Program-made: the position numbers and the translations under genes
Shown: positions 8,407 to 17,687 of the stretch, in pieces
Layout: every line of letters starts with the position of its first letter
Position numbering within the stretch: position 1 is the stretch's first letter
Origin: Pukyongia sp963768085
GTDB lineage: Bacteria; Bacteroidota; Bacteroidia; Flavobacteriales; Flavobacteriaceae
Direction: 5' to 3'
Length of the DNA: 64,000 nt
Assembly (NCBI GenBank): GCA_963768085.1
Contig: CAVYGO010000003.1
Location: 806,001 to 870,000 of the forward strand
Notes under the pieces: model-generated
Databases searched by the model: none
The model's input: only the letters and a program-made list of their open reading frames with translations
Told to the model about the DNA's origin: nothing

Positions 8407-10809
8407 ATGCGAAACCACTTACTTTTTGTAATTGTATTCATTTCATTCTCTCTTACAGCTCAGCAAATCCAGGTTCTTGATGCCAATGATCAACATCCGT
8501 TATCGGGGGTAGCTGTCTTTAATCAAGATTCCACCAAGGGTGGGATTACCAATTTTGATGGAAGGATAGATATTTCTCAGTTTGCACAAGACGAGACTGT
8601 TAACTTTCGCCTAATATCCCATACACCGTACAGTTCAACTAAAAAAGATATACTGGTAAATAATAATATCGTTTTTTTGGAAGCAGATGAAAGCCTGTTG
8701 GACGAAGTTGTAGTTTCGGTTTCAAAATTCGGGCAACAAAAACGTGATATCCCGCAACAAATCGTTAGTGTCACGTCCAACGATATACTTTTTAATAATC
8801 CACAAACAGCAGCCGATCTGCTGGAAAGCAGTGGTCAGGTATATGTCCAGAAGAGTCAGTTAGGAGGAGGTAGTCCGATGATTCGAGGGTTTAGTACCAA
8901 CAGGCTACTTATCACGGTAGACGGAGTTCGTTTCAACACCGCTATATACAGGGGTGGTAACATACAGAACGTAATCTCAATCGATCCCTTTGCAGTAGAT
9001 CGAACCGAGGTGATACTGGGCCCCGGTTCAGTAGTTTATGGAAGTGATGCCATAGGAGGGGTTATGAATTTCTATACTAAAAATCCAAAATTCTCACTTA
9101 GGAAAGGAATAGTGCTATCCGGAAACGTTACCGGACGATACGCGACGGCCAATTCAGAAAAAACAGGACACTTCGATATTAATATTGGTATGAAGGAATG
9201 GGCGTTCCTAACATCGGTGTCTTATAGTGATTTCGATGATCTGAAAATGGGTAAGTACGGACCCGATGACTATCTGCGCAATGAATATGTAGAACGGATA
9301 AATGGTGAAGATGTGATTGTAATCAATCCGGATCCTAGAGTTCAGGTTCCCACCGGTTACGATCAGATCAGTGCGATGCAGAAGATTCGATATATGCCAG
9401 CAACAAACTGGGATTTTAAATTGGGTCTATTCTACACGACCACAAGTGATTATCCAAGATACGATCGTCTTTACCGGACCCGGAATGGACAATTGCGTTC
9501 TGCGGAATGGTATTATGGCCCACAGGAATGGATGAGCGGAAATCTGGAAGTTACCCAGCGATCCGAATCTAAATTATACGACGAAGGCTTGCTTACATTA
9601 AGCTATCAGCGGTTCAAGGAAAGCAGGAATGACAGGAATTTCGGAGATGATATATTATTCGAAACAGATGAGAAGGTAAATGCGTATACTGGCGGTTTGG
9701 ATTTCACGAAGAAACTAAAGAAGGCGACCGTTTTCTATGGTGTAGAATACGTCTTCAATAGGGTAAATTCGGTAGGCAAACAAACGAATATCAATACTGG
9801 TAATTCGGTGGCGGATCTCTCGCGATACCCGGATGGGTCTACCTGGCAGAGCATGGCGGCATATAGCAGTTTACAGTTAAAACTGAATAATGATCTTTCC
9901 TTCCAGGGAGGATTGCGCTACAATCATGTGCTTTTGAAAGCTTCGTTCGAAGGTCCCTTTTACGACTTCCCTTTCACCGATGCGGATATAAATACAGGAG
10001 CCCTAACGGGAAGTGCCGGATTTGCGTGGCAGGCCAGTGAAATTCTGGGATGGAAATTAAATTTCGGAACGGCTTTCAGAGCGCCTAACGTAGATGATAT
10101 TGGAAAAATATTCGATAGTGAACCAGGAAGTGTTGTGGTTCCGAATCCAGACCTCGAGGCGGAATATGCCTATAATTACGAACTAGGAGCCAACCTGAAT
10201 TTCGATAATGTTTTTAAGATCGAAATGGCGGGTTATATCACGCAACTAAAGGATGCACTGGTGCGCCGTGACTTCGATCTGAACGGACAGACACAAATAG
10301 AATACCAGGGGGAATTAAGCAATGTACAGGCTATTCAGAATGCTGCCAAAGCGGAAGTGTATGGCTTTGAAATTGGTATGGAATTGAATTTCTGCGAGGA
10401 TCTGCAACTCACTTCACAATACAATATCACCGATGGTTATGAAGAGGATGATGAGGGTAATAAGAACCCAATCCGTCACGCGGCACCTCAATTCGGGAAT
10501 TCTCATCTGATATGGAATCCCGGAAAACTAAAACTAGACGCCTTCGTAGTCTATAATGGTCAATTCGATTTTGAAGACCTCGCTCCTTCTCAACAAAACA
10601 ACGATTTTCTATATGCTAAGGATGCCAATGGAAATCCATACTCACCAAAGTGGTATACATTAAATCTGGGGGGGCAATACAAGATCAATGAGGCCATATC
10701 ACTCAACGCGGTATTGGAGAACATGACTAATCAGCGTTACCGTCCTTATTCTTCAGGAATTACGGCTCCGGGCGTGAACTTAATTGTTGCCGTGACCTTC
10801 AATTTTTAG
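8407..10809 (+). CDS. TonB-dependent outer-membrane receptor (heme/hemoglobin-receptor-like)
   Basis: Start chosen at ATG 8407, directly before a signal peptide (MRNHLLFVIVFISFSLTAQ); the frame's TTG at 8401 adds two residues. About 800 residues. Order: CarboxypepD-reg-like beta-sandwich (about 20-98, usual for Bacteroidota receptors), plug domain with RDIPQQIVSVTSNDIL and the highly conserved GGGSPMIRGFSTNRLLITVDG and EVILGPGSVVYGSDAIGG, then a 22-strand-type barrel ending in a terminal aromatic residue (VAVTFNF). The plug spelling is like hemoglobin/heme receptors (HmuR/PhuR group), but the ligand is not proven. It shares the recO operon. The 3' end overlaps the convergent gene's stop by four bases. 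Confidence 0.9.
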   Translation: MRNHLLFVIVFISFSLTAQQIQVLDANDQHPLSGVAVFNQDSTKGGITNFDGRIDISQFAQDETVNFRLISHTPYSSTKKDILVNNNIVFLEADESLLDEVVVSVSKFGQQKRDIPQQIVSVTSNDILFNNPQTAADLLESSGQVYVQKSQLGGGSPMIRGFSTNRLLITVDGVRFNTAIYRGGNIQNVISIDPFAVDRTEVILGPGSVVYGSDAIGGVMNFYTKNPKFSLRKGIVLSGNVTGRYATANSEKTGHFDINIGMKEWAFLTSVSYSDFDDLKMGKYGPDDYLRNEYVERINGEDVIVINPDPRVQVPTGYDQISAMQKIRYMPATNWDFKLGLFYTTTSDYPRYDRLYRTRNGQLRSAEWYYGPQEWMSGNLEVTQRSESKLYDEGLLTLSYQRFKESRNDRNFGDDILFETDEKVNAYTGGLDFTKKLKKATVFYGVEYVFNRVNSVGKQTNINTGNSVADLSRYPDGSTWQSMAAYSSLQLKLNNDLSFQGGLRYNHVLLKASFEGPFYDFPFTDADINTGALTGSAGFAWQASEILGWKLNFGTAFRAPNVDDIGKIFDSEPGSVVVPNPDLEAEYAYNYELGANLNFDNVFKIEMAGYITQLKDALVRRDFDLNGQTQIEYQGELSNVQAIQNAAKAEVYGFEIGMELNFCEDLQLTSQYNITDGYEEDDEGNKNPIRHAAPQFGNSHLIWNPGKLKLDAFVVYNGQFDFEDLAPSQQNNDFLYAKDANGNPYSPKWYTLNLGGQYKINEAISLNAVLENMTNQRYRPYSSGITAPGVNLIVAVTFNF

Positions 10810-12293
10810 TCTTCCAGGACCTTAAAGGCCTGGATAGCCGCATTAGGCTCCATAATCGTATAACCCTGCCAGAAATTCGGATCGTACTTCGATAAATAAG
10901 TAGCTTTGATATTCGGATTCTCCTTAGCACTATCATACTCACCCTGCGAAATAGTCTCGGTATTAAATACCACCAATTCGTATTTCTGAAGCGTAGTAGC
11001 CATGATATCCATATGTATGGCCAGTTCATTCTGCTTACGACGGCCTTTTACAAATTTGTTCTTTTCGATCACGTTCAGCGGACGGTCTACCCCTGTCAGT
11101 CTTCCGTCTTCCAATTCAATATATCTCGGACTGTAGGTGCCACCGATATCTTTTCCGAAGAGCATTTTACCTTTATATACGGAATGCCGATACGTGATAC
11201 CCAGCAGGCCAAATTTCCGCAACGGCCGAACATTCTCAAATTCCAGGCGAACGATGGCATAATCATCCGTGTTCACAAATATCACGCCTTTGAAGTCCTT
11301 TTTCCCTCTGGGAGAAAAATTGATAATGTATACCGGATTATCATCGATGAACGTATAATCCTTTAATTCGAAGTGATAACGATTGGATTTTTCAAGGAAA
11401 TCCAGTTCGGTACCATCCTGAAAGAAAAGTTCAGAATATAATTCCGATATCTGATCCTTCACCCGCTGTTGAAAGATTTGGTTGTCGGTATCTTCCACCT
11501 CTATCTTTACCACTTTTGATTCATCTTTCTCAGATACCATGGCTGAATCAAGTTGCATTTTTGTGCTGAATATTCCGGATCGGATCTTGATATAGGAATT
11601 ACGTTTCACATTATCCTGGAATATTTTTTCCAGTTTCTCGGTAAGTCCATCCACAGATACATCCTTGGTTTTGTCATATAGTTCGGCAGCCTTATTAATG
11701 TATAGTTTGTGTGATCGGTAGTCTCCATAAAATTCACCGGCCGCTTCGCGGTAATAGGAAGATTTCCGGGGAACTTTATTCGCTATATTATTGATAAGGG
11801 CTTCATTTAACTCGGGGATCGTAGATTTCTTAAAGCGAAAATCCATTTTATCCATCAGATTAAAATTACTCTGACGGAAGAATATTTTCTTCTTACTAAG
11901 ATCCATTTTGTAATTGGCAGCCATATTGGATTTCACTCGTTCTACTATTTCATCAACCGCTAATCCTTTCCCGTCAATATATACACTGCTTAATTCAAAG
12001 GTTCTGGGTGCGAGGGCTATCACCTTTTCTTTCTGAGTAGGAAGCCAGACACCCTTTTTCTCATACCCCATCGATGAAATGTACAGTGAATCCTTAATAA
12101 GACTCATCATTTCAGCAGTCAGGCTGAAAACTCCTTCCTCATTGGAGATCACTCCACTGTGTTTTCCGGTAAGTATGGTAGCATACGGAATGACTTCCCC
12201 TGTTTTCCGATCCACAATCTTGGCGGTATACGATTGGGCAAAGCTATAGCCGGATAGTAAGACTGCGAGAATAGCCAGATTAATATGTTTCAT
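10806..12293 (-). CDS. Carboxypeptidase-like regulatory domain protein, exported
   Basis: Start at the ATG of MKHINLAILAVLLSGYSFAQ, a textbook signal peptide; the open frame upstream has no such feature. The product then has 495 residues. Residues ~21-105 form the CarboxypepD-reg/CarbopepD-like beta-sandwich (SYTAKIVDRKTGEVIPYATI ... ISNEEGVFSL) seen at the N-terminus of many Bacteroidota envelope proteins; the rest is a large beta-rich region with lysine/arginine-rich segments and no catalytic motif I recognise (DUF-type family common in Flavobacteria). Probably periplasmic or outer-membrane-associated. Convergent with the TonB receptor, overlapping it by four bases at the stops. Confidence 0.72.
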   Translation of the reverse strand: MKHINLAILAVLLSGYSFAQSYTAKIVDRKTGEVIPYATILTGKHSGVISNEEGVFSLTAEMMSLIKDSLYISSMGYEKKGVWLPTQKEKVIALAPRTFELSSVYIDGKGLAVDEIVERVKSNMAANYKMDLSKKKIFFRQSNFNLMDKMDFRFKKSTIPELNEALINNIANKVPRKSSYYREAAGEFYGDYRSHKLYINKAAELYDKTKDVSVDGLTEKLEKIFQDNVKRNSYIKIRSGIFSTKMQLDSAMVSEKDESKVVKIEVEDTDNQIFQQRVKDQISELYSELFFQDGTELDFLEKSNRYHFELKDYTFIDDNPVYIINFSPRGKKDFKGVIFVNTDDYAIVRLEFENVRPLRKFGLLGITYRHSVYKGKMLFGKDIGGTYSPRYIELEDGRLTGVDRPLNVIEKNKFVKGRRKQNELAIHMDIMATTLQKYELVVFNTETISQGEYDSAKENPNIKATYLSKYDPNFWQGYTIMEPNAAIQAFKVLED

Positions 12294-12514
12294 TGCTACG
12301 ATCCGTTTTTTATTAAAGACGAGATATCTAACCAAATGGTTGTTTATGGATAGACGACTACCTCGATCTTGTGTTACCAAGTCAGTGCAATTTTAAGTTA
12401 AATGTAAATTCTAATTAAAGCTATGCAATTACTCATTAAAATTAGACCAATACTCATCTATCTATTAATAATCAATCCTTTCGATCATATTTGAGGTATA
12501 ATTAAAAATATAAA

Positions 12515-12949
12515 ATGATGAAAACACAAATTAGATTTTACGATTTTAAGAAACTAATGTTGATGATGTTCGTATTAGTTGCAGCTACATCCTGTTTTAC
12601 GGATGATGACGGAGAAATAACAAATGATGAACTGCCCGAGCTTGTAATAAAGGTAACAGATTGCCCTGTGGACAATATCAGTATAAATCCTGTGGTGAAA
12701 GTAATTGGTGGCCCGGGACGATGGTTTGTTGAAATAACCGCTACCATAACCTGTATGGGAGAACCGGTGGACGAAGCTGAATTAAAAGTGAAATGGGGCT
12801 GGATAGAACGCGCCATCAAGATCGAAACGGATAGCACGGGCAAAGCAACAGCCAGACAACGAGTTACATCTACCGCCAGACCGAGTGGAAAAGTAACGGT
12901 AACCATAGAAGGCGCAGATGGTACCAAGCCCGAAACAGTTGATTTTTAA
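12515..12949 (+). CDS. Small lipoprotein, Ig-like/filamin-like fold suspected
   Basis: 144 residues with a lipoprotein signal (LMLMMFVLVAATSC, Cys27) followed by an acidic linker (FTDDDGEI), which favours surface-exposed lipoproteins in Bacteroidota. The body (residues ~40-144) is beta-rich: VKVIGGPGRWFVEITATITCMGEPVDEAELKVKWGW and GKATARQRVTSTARPSGKVTVTIEG resemble an invasin/Big-type Ig domain in which a second strand pair reads 'new value / older value / growth of effect'. Two cysteines (near 50 and 76) could form a disulfide. I do not recognise a specific family. Monocistronic, with a terminator shared with ppc. Confidence 0.65.
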   Translation: MMKTQIRFYDFKKLMLMMFVLVAATSCFTDDDGEITNDELPELVIKVTDCPVDNISINPVVKVIGGPGRWFVEITATITCMGEPVDEAELKVKWGWIERAIKIETDSTGKATARQRVTSTARPSGKVTVTIEGADGTKPETVDF

Positions 12950-12977
12950 GGGTTTTAATCTCGTAGTAAGCACAAAG

Positions 12978-13015
12978 ACCCGTGATCTGAAACAGGTTAC
13001 GGGTTTAATTTTTTA
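12978..13015. terminator. Bidirectional terminator between lipoprotein gene and ppc
   Basis: ACCCGT-g-ATCTG pairs with CAGGT-t-ACGGGT (12978-13004), followed by TTTAATTTTTT on the plus strand; on the minus strand it lies just after the ppc stop. Confidence 0.75.
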
Positions 13016-13026
13016 AATCAAATTAG

Positions 13027-15594
13027 TTAGGCGCTGTTACGACTCGCGTTGATATTTCCGAATAAACTTCGGGTGACCATTTTTTCCCAGACCTCAAGTT
13101 CCTGAGCAGTTGCACCTTTTTTACGCATACTGTGTATCTCTCGCAACGCATATTGCTGAATAGTTAGCAGCGGCAGCACGATATGCTCCCTCACGGCAAT
13201 GGAAGCCCGCATGGCCTTACTGTCTTCCATTAACTCTTCATAACCTGTGAGTTCCAGCAAAAGATCCCTCGATCTTTGGTATTCGGAAAAAATAATCTGC
13301 CAGAATTCTCCAAATTCGGGATCGTCTTTCATATACGCTGTGAGTGGAAAGAACGATTTGGTAAGACTCATCATACTATTCTCAAGGAGCGTTCTGAAGA
13401 ACATGGAGTGGTTGTACAAGGATTTGACCTTTTCAAACCCTCCTTCCGCCTTAAATGTCTCAAGCGCGTATCCAACGCCATAAAACCCCGGGACGTTCTG
13501 TTTTAACTGGCTCCAGCTTCCCACAAATGGGATGGCGCGCAGGTCACTAAATACCAGTTCGCTGCTCTTTCCCCTTTTGGATGGCCTGCTTCCAATATTG
13601 GTTCTAGCGTAATATTTCAGGGTGCTCATCTGCTCGAGATAGGGCAGGAATTTCGGATGATCCTTAAAGTCCGAGTACGCTTCGTAGCTCAATTCAGCTA
13701 ATCGGGTCATTGTTTCTAGTTGCTCTGCCGATAAGCGCTCGTCATCATTAGTGAACACAGCATTTGAAATACCCGAACTGAGAAGTTGTTCAAGGTTATA
13801 CCGACATGATTCCGGAGTACCAAAATTGGAACTAATGGTTTGCCCCTGAATTGTTAACTGAACTTCTTCACGCTCGATCGTTGGTCCCAGGGAAGCATAG
13901 AATTGATGTGTCTTACCTCCGCCCCTGGCTGGTGGACCGCCCCGCCCATCAAAGAACATCACACAAATACCGTATTTCCTCGAGACTTCGGTAAGGCGTT
14001 CTTTAGCAGTGAATATGCTCCAGTTTGCCATAAGGTATCCACCATCTTTTGTGCCATCACTAAAGCCAAGCATAATACTTTGTTTATTACCACGTAGCTT
14101 CAAATGCTCTGCGTATTCAGGATTGGTATACAAGGTTTCCATCACCGTTTCGGCTACCCGCAGATCGTCTACTGTTTCGAATAGGGGAATCACATCTGCC
14201 GTGGGTTGCTCCCAGTCCGATAACCGTAACATCGCGTATACCTCCATTACATTTACTGCTGTCTGATTGTTGCTAATAATATATCGGTTGCAGCCTGTTT
14301 CACCATTATTCAGCTGAATTATCTTCATAGCCCGGATCGACCCCATTGTTTTTGCGGCAGTGTCATCTTTTATACTTTCCGGATCTATATCTCCGTTAAG
14401 GGTGCTTAGTATTTTTATCTTTTCTGAATCGTCTTTTTCGTAATAATCTTCCGGAAGAAGATGAGGGTTTTCGTCGGATATAGCTTTAAAGACAGCCGAA
14501 TGAATTCTCGAATCCTGACGAATATCCAGGGAGGCGAAGTGCATTCCGAAGAGATTCACTTTATTGATCAATTCTTCAACCATGTCGATGAATAACGATT
14601 GATGATTCCTCTCCAATATGTTCTTGATCTCGGTTAGCTGCTCGAGAATTGTAGCAGCATTTAGCGTGATCTTTCCATGCTGAAGAGGAATATTTGCGTA
14701 AACTTCTGTTTCCAGACGTTCCACCAGTACATCCACGCCATCGAAAGTAATCCGCCTGCGAAGTGCTCGGAGATCCTTATAATAACTTTTCAGGATAGTT
14801 GAACGCAAGCGGTATGCTACCTGCAGGGTTGTTTCCGTCGTGACAAAGGGATTGCCATCACGGTCTCCACCCGGCCAGAATCCTAATTGAATGATCTCAT
14901 TGCCTGGTTCTTCTCCTTCAAAAATATGATTCTTTATATAGCTGTAAATGTCACTAACCGAATGATAGAACACATTTTCGAGGTACCAGATTAGCCGAAC
15001 AGCTTCATCGTAAGGTGTAGGTTTTTGTTTTTTAAAGAATGGGGTTTTTCCCAGTTGGGCGAGCAACTTTTTTATTAGTTCCAGATCGGTTTCTTCAATA
15101 GCCTTGGCAAGATCTGTAATAATCCCCAGCACAGATCCCGGATAGAATTGTGTGGGATGCGCGGTGAGTACGGGCCGGATCTTAAAGTGTTCCAGATAGT
15201 CCTTTAACGCATCCATTTTGTTCTTGTCCTGAGCCTCTTCCTTGCTATTGCGAAGCGTTCCCCGGCCATCCATATTGTTTATTGTGGTAAAAGCAGCGTC
15301 CTCGATGGCATCGAATAACACGACCTGCCGCTCTATGTACTGAATAAAACGGAACAGAAGATTGATCCGCTCCTGTTCGGAAGGGTTATCGGTGAATTTT
15401 TTGAAAAAGGATTCGACTATTTCAGTGGGATTGAGTTTTTCGTTGAAACCAGTTTCACAAACTTCCTGAAATAAGGGTAACATGACACCTGTCTTTGTAA
15501 TAGCATCGAAGGGTAGGGTCATAAAGATACTGTTGTAAATCTGGTATCGGGATAATACGTGCTTATCGAATCTTTCTTCCTTGGTAAATTTCAT
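13027..15594 (-). CDS. ppc: Phosphoenolpyruvate carboxylase
   Basis: Carboxylates PEP to oxaloacetate, the main anaplerotic reaction. At 855 residues it is close to the usual ~880. Both catalytic signatures are visible: VLTAHPTQFYPG with the essential histidine at residue 146, and, in the second half, GFSDGTKDGGYLMANW and FFDGRGGPPARGGG, the glycine/arginine loops that hold PEP and bicarbonate; LGFWPGGDRDGNPFVT near residue 237 is also typical. The C-terminus reads INASRNSA where most bacterial PEPCs end in RNTG, a small divergence at an active-site-proximal tail. It is divergent from the acyl-CoA carboxylase operon 147 bases away, so two bicarbonate-fixing activities share an intergenic region. 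Confidence 0.96.
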   Translation of the reverse strand: MKFTKEERFDKHVLSRYQIYNSIFMTLPFDAITKTGVMLPLFQEVCETGFNEKLNPTEIVESFFKKFTDNPSEQERINLLFRFIQYIERQVVLFDAIEDAAFTTINNMDGRGTLRNSKEEAQDKNKMDALKDYLEHFKIRPVLTAHPTQFYPGSVLGIITDLAKAIEETDLELIKKLLAQLGKTPFFKKQKPTPYDEAVRLIWYLENVFYHSVSDIYSYIKNHIFEGEEPGNEIIQLGFWPGGDRDGNPFVTTETTLQVAYRLRSTILKSYYKDLRALRRRITFDGVDVLVERLETEVYANIPLQHGKITLNAATILEQLTEIKNILERNHQSLFIDMVEELINKVNLFGMHFASLDIRQDSRIHSAVFKAISDENPHLLPEDYYEKDDSEKIKILSTLNGDIDPESIKDDTAAKTMGSIRAMKIIQLNNGETGCNRYIISNNQTAVNVMEVYAMLRLSDWEQPTADVIPLFETVDDLRVAETVMETLYTNPEYAEHLKLRGNKQSIMLGFSDGTKDGGYLMANWSIFTAKERLTEVSRKYGICVMFFDGRGGPPARGGGKTHQFYASLGPTIEREEVQLTIQGQTISSNFGTPESCRYNLEQLLSSGISNAVFTNDDERLSAEQLETMTRLAELSYEAYSDFKDHPKFLPYLEQMSTLKYYARTNIGSRPSKRGKSSELVFSDLRAIPFVGSWSQLKQNVPGFYGVGYALETFKAEGGFEKVKSLYNHSMFFRTLLENSMMSLTKSFFPLTAYMKDDPEFGEFWQIIFSEYQRSRDLLLELTGYEELMEDSKAMRASIAVREHIVLPLLTIQQYALREIHSMRKKGATAQELEVWEKMVTRSLFGNINASRNSA

Positions 15595-15741
15595 AGCATG
15601 TTTTCAGAATAATAAATTTAAGGTTTTAAAATGAACCGTTGAGTCAGGTTTCTTCATTATTACTAAACCGTTACTATGACTTTCATCATATTTCTCAGTG
15701 GAGCAATACGTATCTTTATACCTCTTTAAAATAGATTAACT

Positions 15742-16230
15742 ATGAGTACTTCGTACAAAGCTTCAGTAAATGGGACTTCAGAAATTGAAGTGAGTATAGA
15801 AGAATTATCGCGGCTTGATGTAATTTCTGCTTCCGAGAATATCTATCACATTATTCAGGATGACAAGTCCATAATTGCCAGAGTAACTTCCGGAGATCGT
15901 GAAACCAAGGCGTACGAAATTAAATTTGGTAATAACACTTATGACGTGGTACTATTGGATGAAGTTGATGAGTTGATTAAAAAATTGGGTTTGACGGTAG
16001 GACAAGGTTTGCAGATCAATTCTCTTGAGGCACCCATGCCGGGATTGATACTTGAGATCCAGGTATCAGCGGGCGACAAAGTTAAAGAAGGAGATGCCTT
16101 ACTTATTCTCAGCGCCATGAAAATGGAGAATAATATTTTATCACCAAGGGACGGGATTATCAGGACCCTACATGTCGCCAAAGGCGATGCGATCGATAAA
16201 GGACAATTATTAATTGAATTTGAATCCTAA
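15742..16230 (+). CDS. Biotin carboxyl carrier protein of an acyl-CoA carboxylase
   Basis: 162 residues. The C-terminal ~75 residues are a biotinyl domain: LEAPMPGLILEIQV, GDKVKEGDALLILSAMKMEN with the biotinylated lysine at residue 127, and a mirrored second half ending in IDKGQLLIEFES. The N-terminal ~90 residues are a variable linker/BT-like region, shorter than in fused PccA enzymes. It carries carboxybiotin between the two catalytic subunits encoded immediately downstream (11 bases to the biotin carboxylase). An arrangement with separate carrier, biotin carboxylase and single fused carboxyltransferase is that of propionyl-CoA/acyl-CoA carboxylases in Bacteroidota. Confidence 0.93.
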   Translation: MSTSYKASVNGTSEIEVSIEELSRLDVISASENIYHIIQDDKSIIARVTSGDRETKAYEIKFGNNTYDVVLLDEVDELIKKLGLTVGQGLQINSLEAPMPGLILEIQVSAGDKVKEGDALLILSAMKMENNILSPRDGIIRTLHVAKGDAIDKGQLLIEFES

Positions 16231-16241
16231 TCTATACTAAG

Positions 16242-17684
16242 ATGAAAAAGATATTAGTAGCCAACAGAGGTGAGATCGCGATTCGGGTTATGAAGACTGC
16301 CAAGAATATGGGCATCAAAACTGTAGCGATATATTCGGAAGCCGACCGGAATGCTCCTCATGTTCGATTTGCAGACGAAGCGGTGTGTATAGGGCCTCCG
16401 CCATCCGCCGAATCTTATCTTCAGGGCTCAAAAATAATAAAAGTAGCAAAAAGATTAGGAGTCGATGGAATACATCCCGGGTATGGATTCTTAAGCGAGA
16501 ATGCTGAGTTTGCCGAAGAAGTTGAAAAAAACAATATTACATTTATAGGTCCTGGTTCTAAAGCCATAAGGATCATGGGTAGTAAACTGGCGGCTAAAGA
16601 TGCTGTTAGAACGTATAATATTCCTATGGTTCCCGGGATCGATAAGGCGATTACCGATATTAAACAAGCAAAGGAAATAGCAAAGGAAATAGGATTTCCT
16701 ATCCTTATCAAAGCTTCTGCCGGAGGCGGTGGTAAGGGGATGCGTATTGTTGAAGCGGAAAAAGACCTTGAATCTCAAATGAAAATGGCCATTAGTGAAG
16801 CGACATCAGCTTTTGGCGATGGTTCTGTTTTTATTGAAAAATATGTCACTTCTCCACGGCATATTGAAATACAGGTTATGGCGGATAAGCATGGAAATGT
16901 AATCCATTTCTTCGAAAGGGAATGCAGTATTCAACGTCGTCACCAGAAAGTAGTGGAAGAAGCTCCGTCATCGGTATTAACTCCGGAATTGCGCAGGGAC
17001 ATGGGAATGGCGGCAGTTAATGTTGCTCGCTCCTGCGACTATGTGGGAGCAGGCACCGTTGAGTTCTTGCTGGATGCCGATCTCAATTTTTACTTTTTAG
17101 AAATGAACACTCGTCTGCAGGTGGAACATCCGGTAACCGAATTGATCACAGGAGTGGACCTGGTACAATTGCAAATTGAAGTGGCTCGAGGTGAAGAGCT
17201 GTCCATTGAACAATCCGACCTTGAGATTAACGGGCATGCCCTCGAATTGCGGGTCTATGCCGAAGACCCATTAAATGATTTCTTACCCAGTGTAGGTAAA
17301 CTAGAAACCTATATTTTACCCGAAGGCGAAGGAATTCGGGTGGACAATGGCTTTGAACAAGGAATGGATGTTCCCATCTATTACGATCCCATGTTGTCTA
17401 AGTTGATCACTTATGGCAGGAACCGTGAAGATGCTATGAATAAAATGATCTGGGCTATTAACCATTATAAAATATCAGGCGTTCAAACTACACTATCCTT
17501 TGGAAAATTTGTGTGTGAACATCCCGCTTTTCGATCCGGGCATTTCGACACCCACTTTGTGAAGAATTATTTTTCAGGAGACGCCTTAACGGCCACTTCT
17601 GAAGACGAAGCCAGACTAGCGGCTTTGATCGCATTGACACAATATTTGAAGGATCGCAAATACCTGAGAATCCCTAATTCCTAA
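16242..17684 (+). CDS. Acyl-CoA carboxylase biotin carboxylase subunit
   Basis: 480 residues. N-terminal Rossmann-like KKILVANRGEIAIRVMKTA, ATP-grasp glycine loop ASAGGGGKGMRIV near residue 165, then FIEKYVTSPRHIEIQV, the catalytic ERECSIQRRHQKVVEEAPS and the metal-binding EMNTRLQVEHPVTE near 287-300. It carboxylates biotin on the upstream carrier protein using ATP and bicarbonate. It is a little longer than E. coli AccC (449) and lacks a fused biotinyl domain, in keeping with the separate carrier. Second gene of the three-gene operon; three bases separate it from the carboxyltransferase gene. Confidence 0.95.
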   Translation: MKKILVANRGEIAIRVMKTAKNMGIKTVAIYSEADRNAPHVRFADEAVCIGPPPSAESYLQGSKIIKVAKRLGVDGIHPGYGFLSENAEFAEEVEKNNITFIGPGSKAIRIMGSKLAAKDAVRTYNIPMVPGIDKAITDIKQAKEIAKEIGFPILIKASAGGGGKGMRIVEAEKDLESQMKMAISEATSAFGDGSVFIEKYVTSPRHIEIQVMADKHGNVIHFFERECSIQRRHQKVVEEAPSSVLTPELRRDMGMAAVNVARSCDYVGAGTVEFLLDADLNFYFLEMNTRLQVEHPVTELITGVDLVQLQIEVARGEELSIEQSDLEINGHALELRVYAEDPLNDFLPSVGKLETYILPEGEGIRVDNGFEQGMDVPIYYDPMLSKLITYGRNREDAMNKMIWAINHYKISGVQTTLSFGKFVCEHPAFRSGHFDTHFVKNYFSGDALTATSEDEARLAALIALTQYLKDRKYLRIPNS

Positions 17685-17687
17685 ATT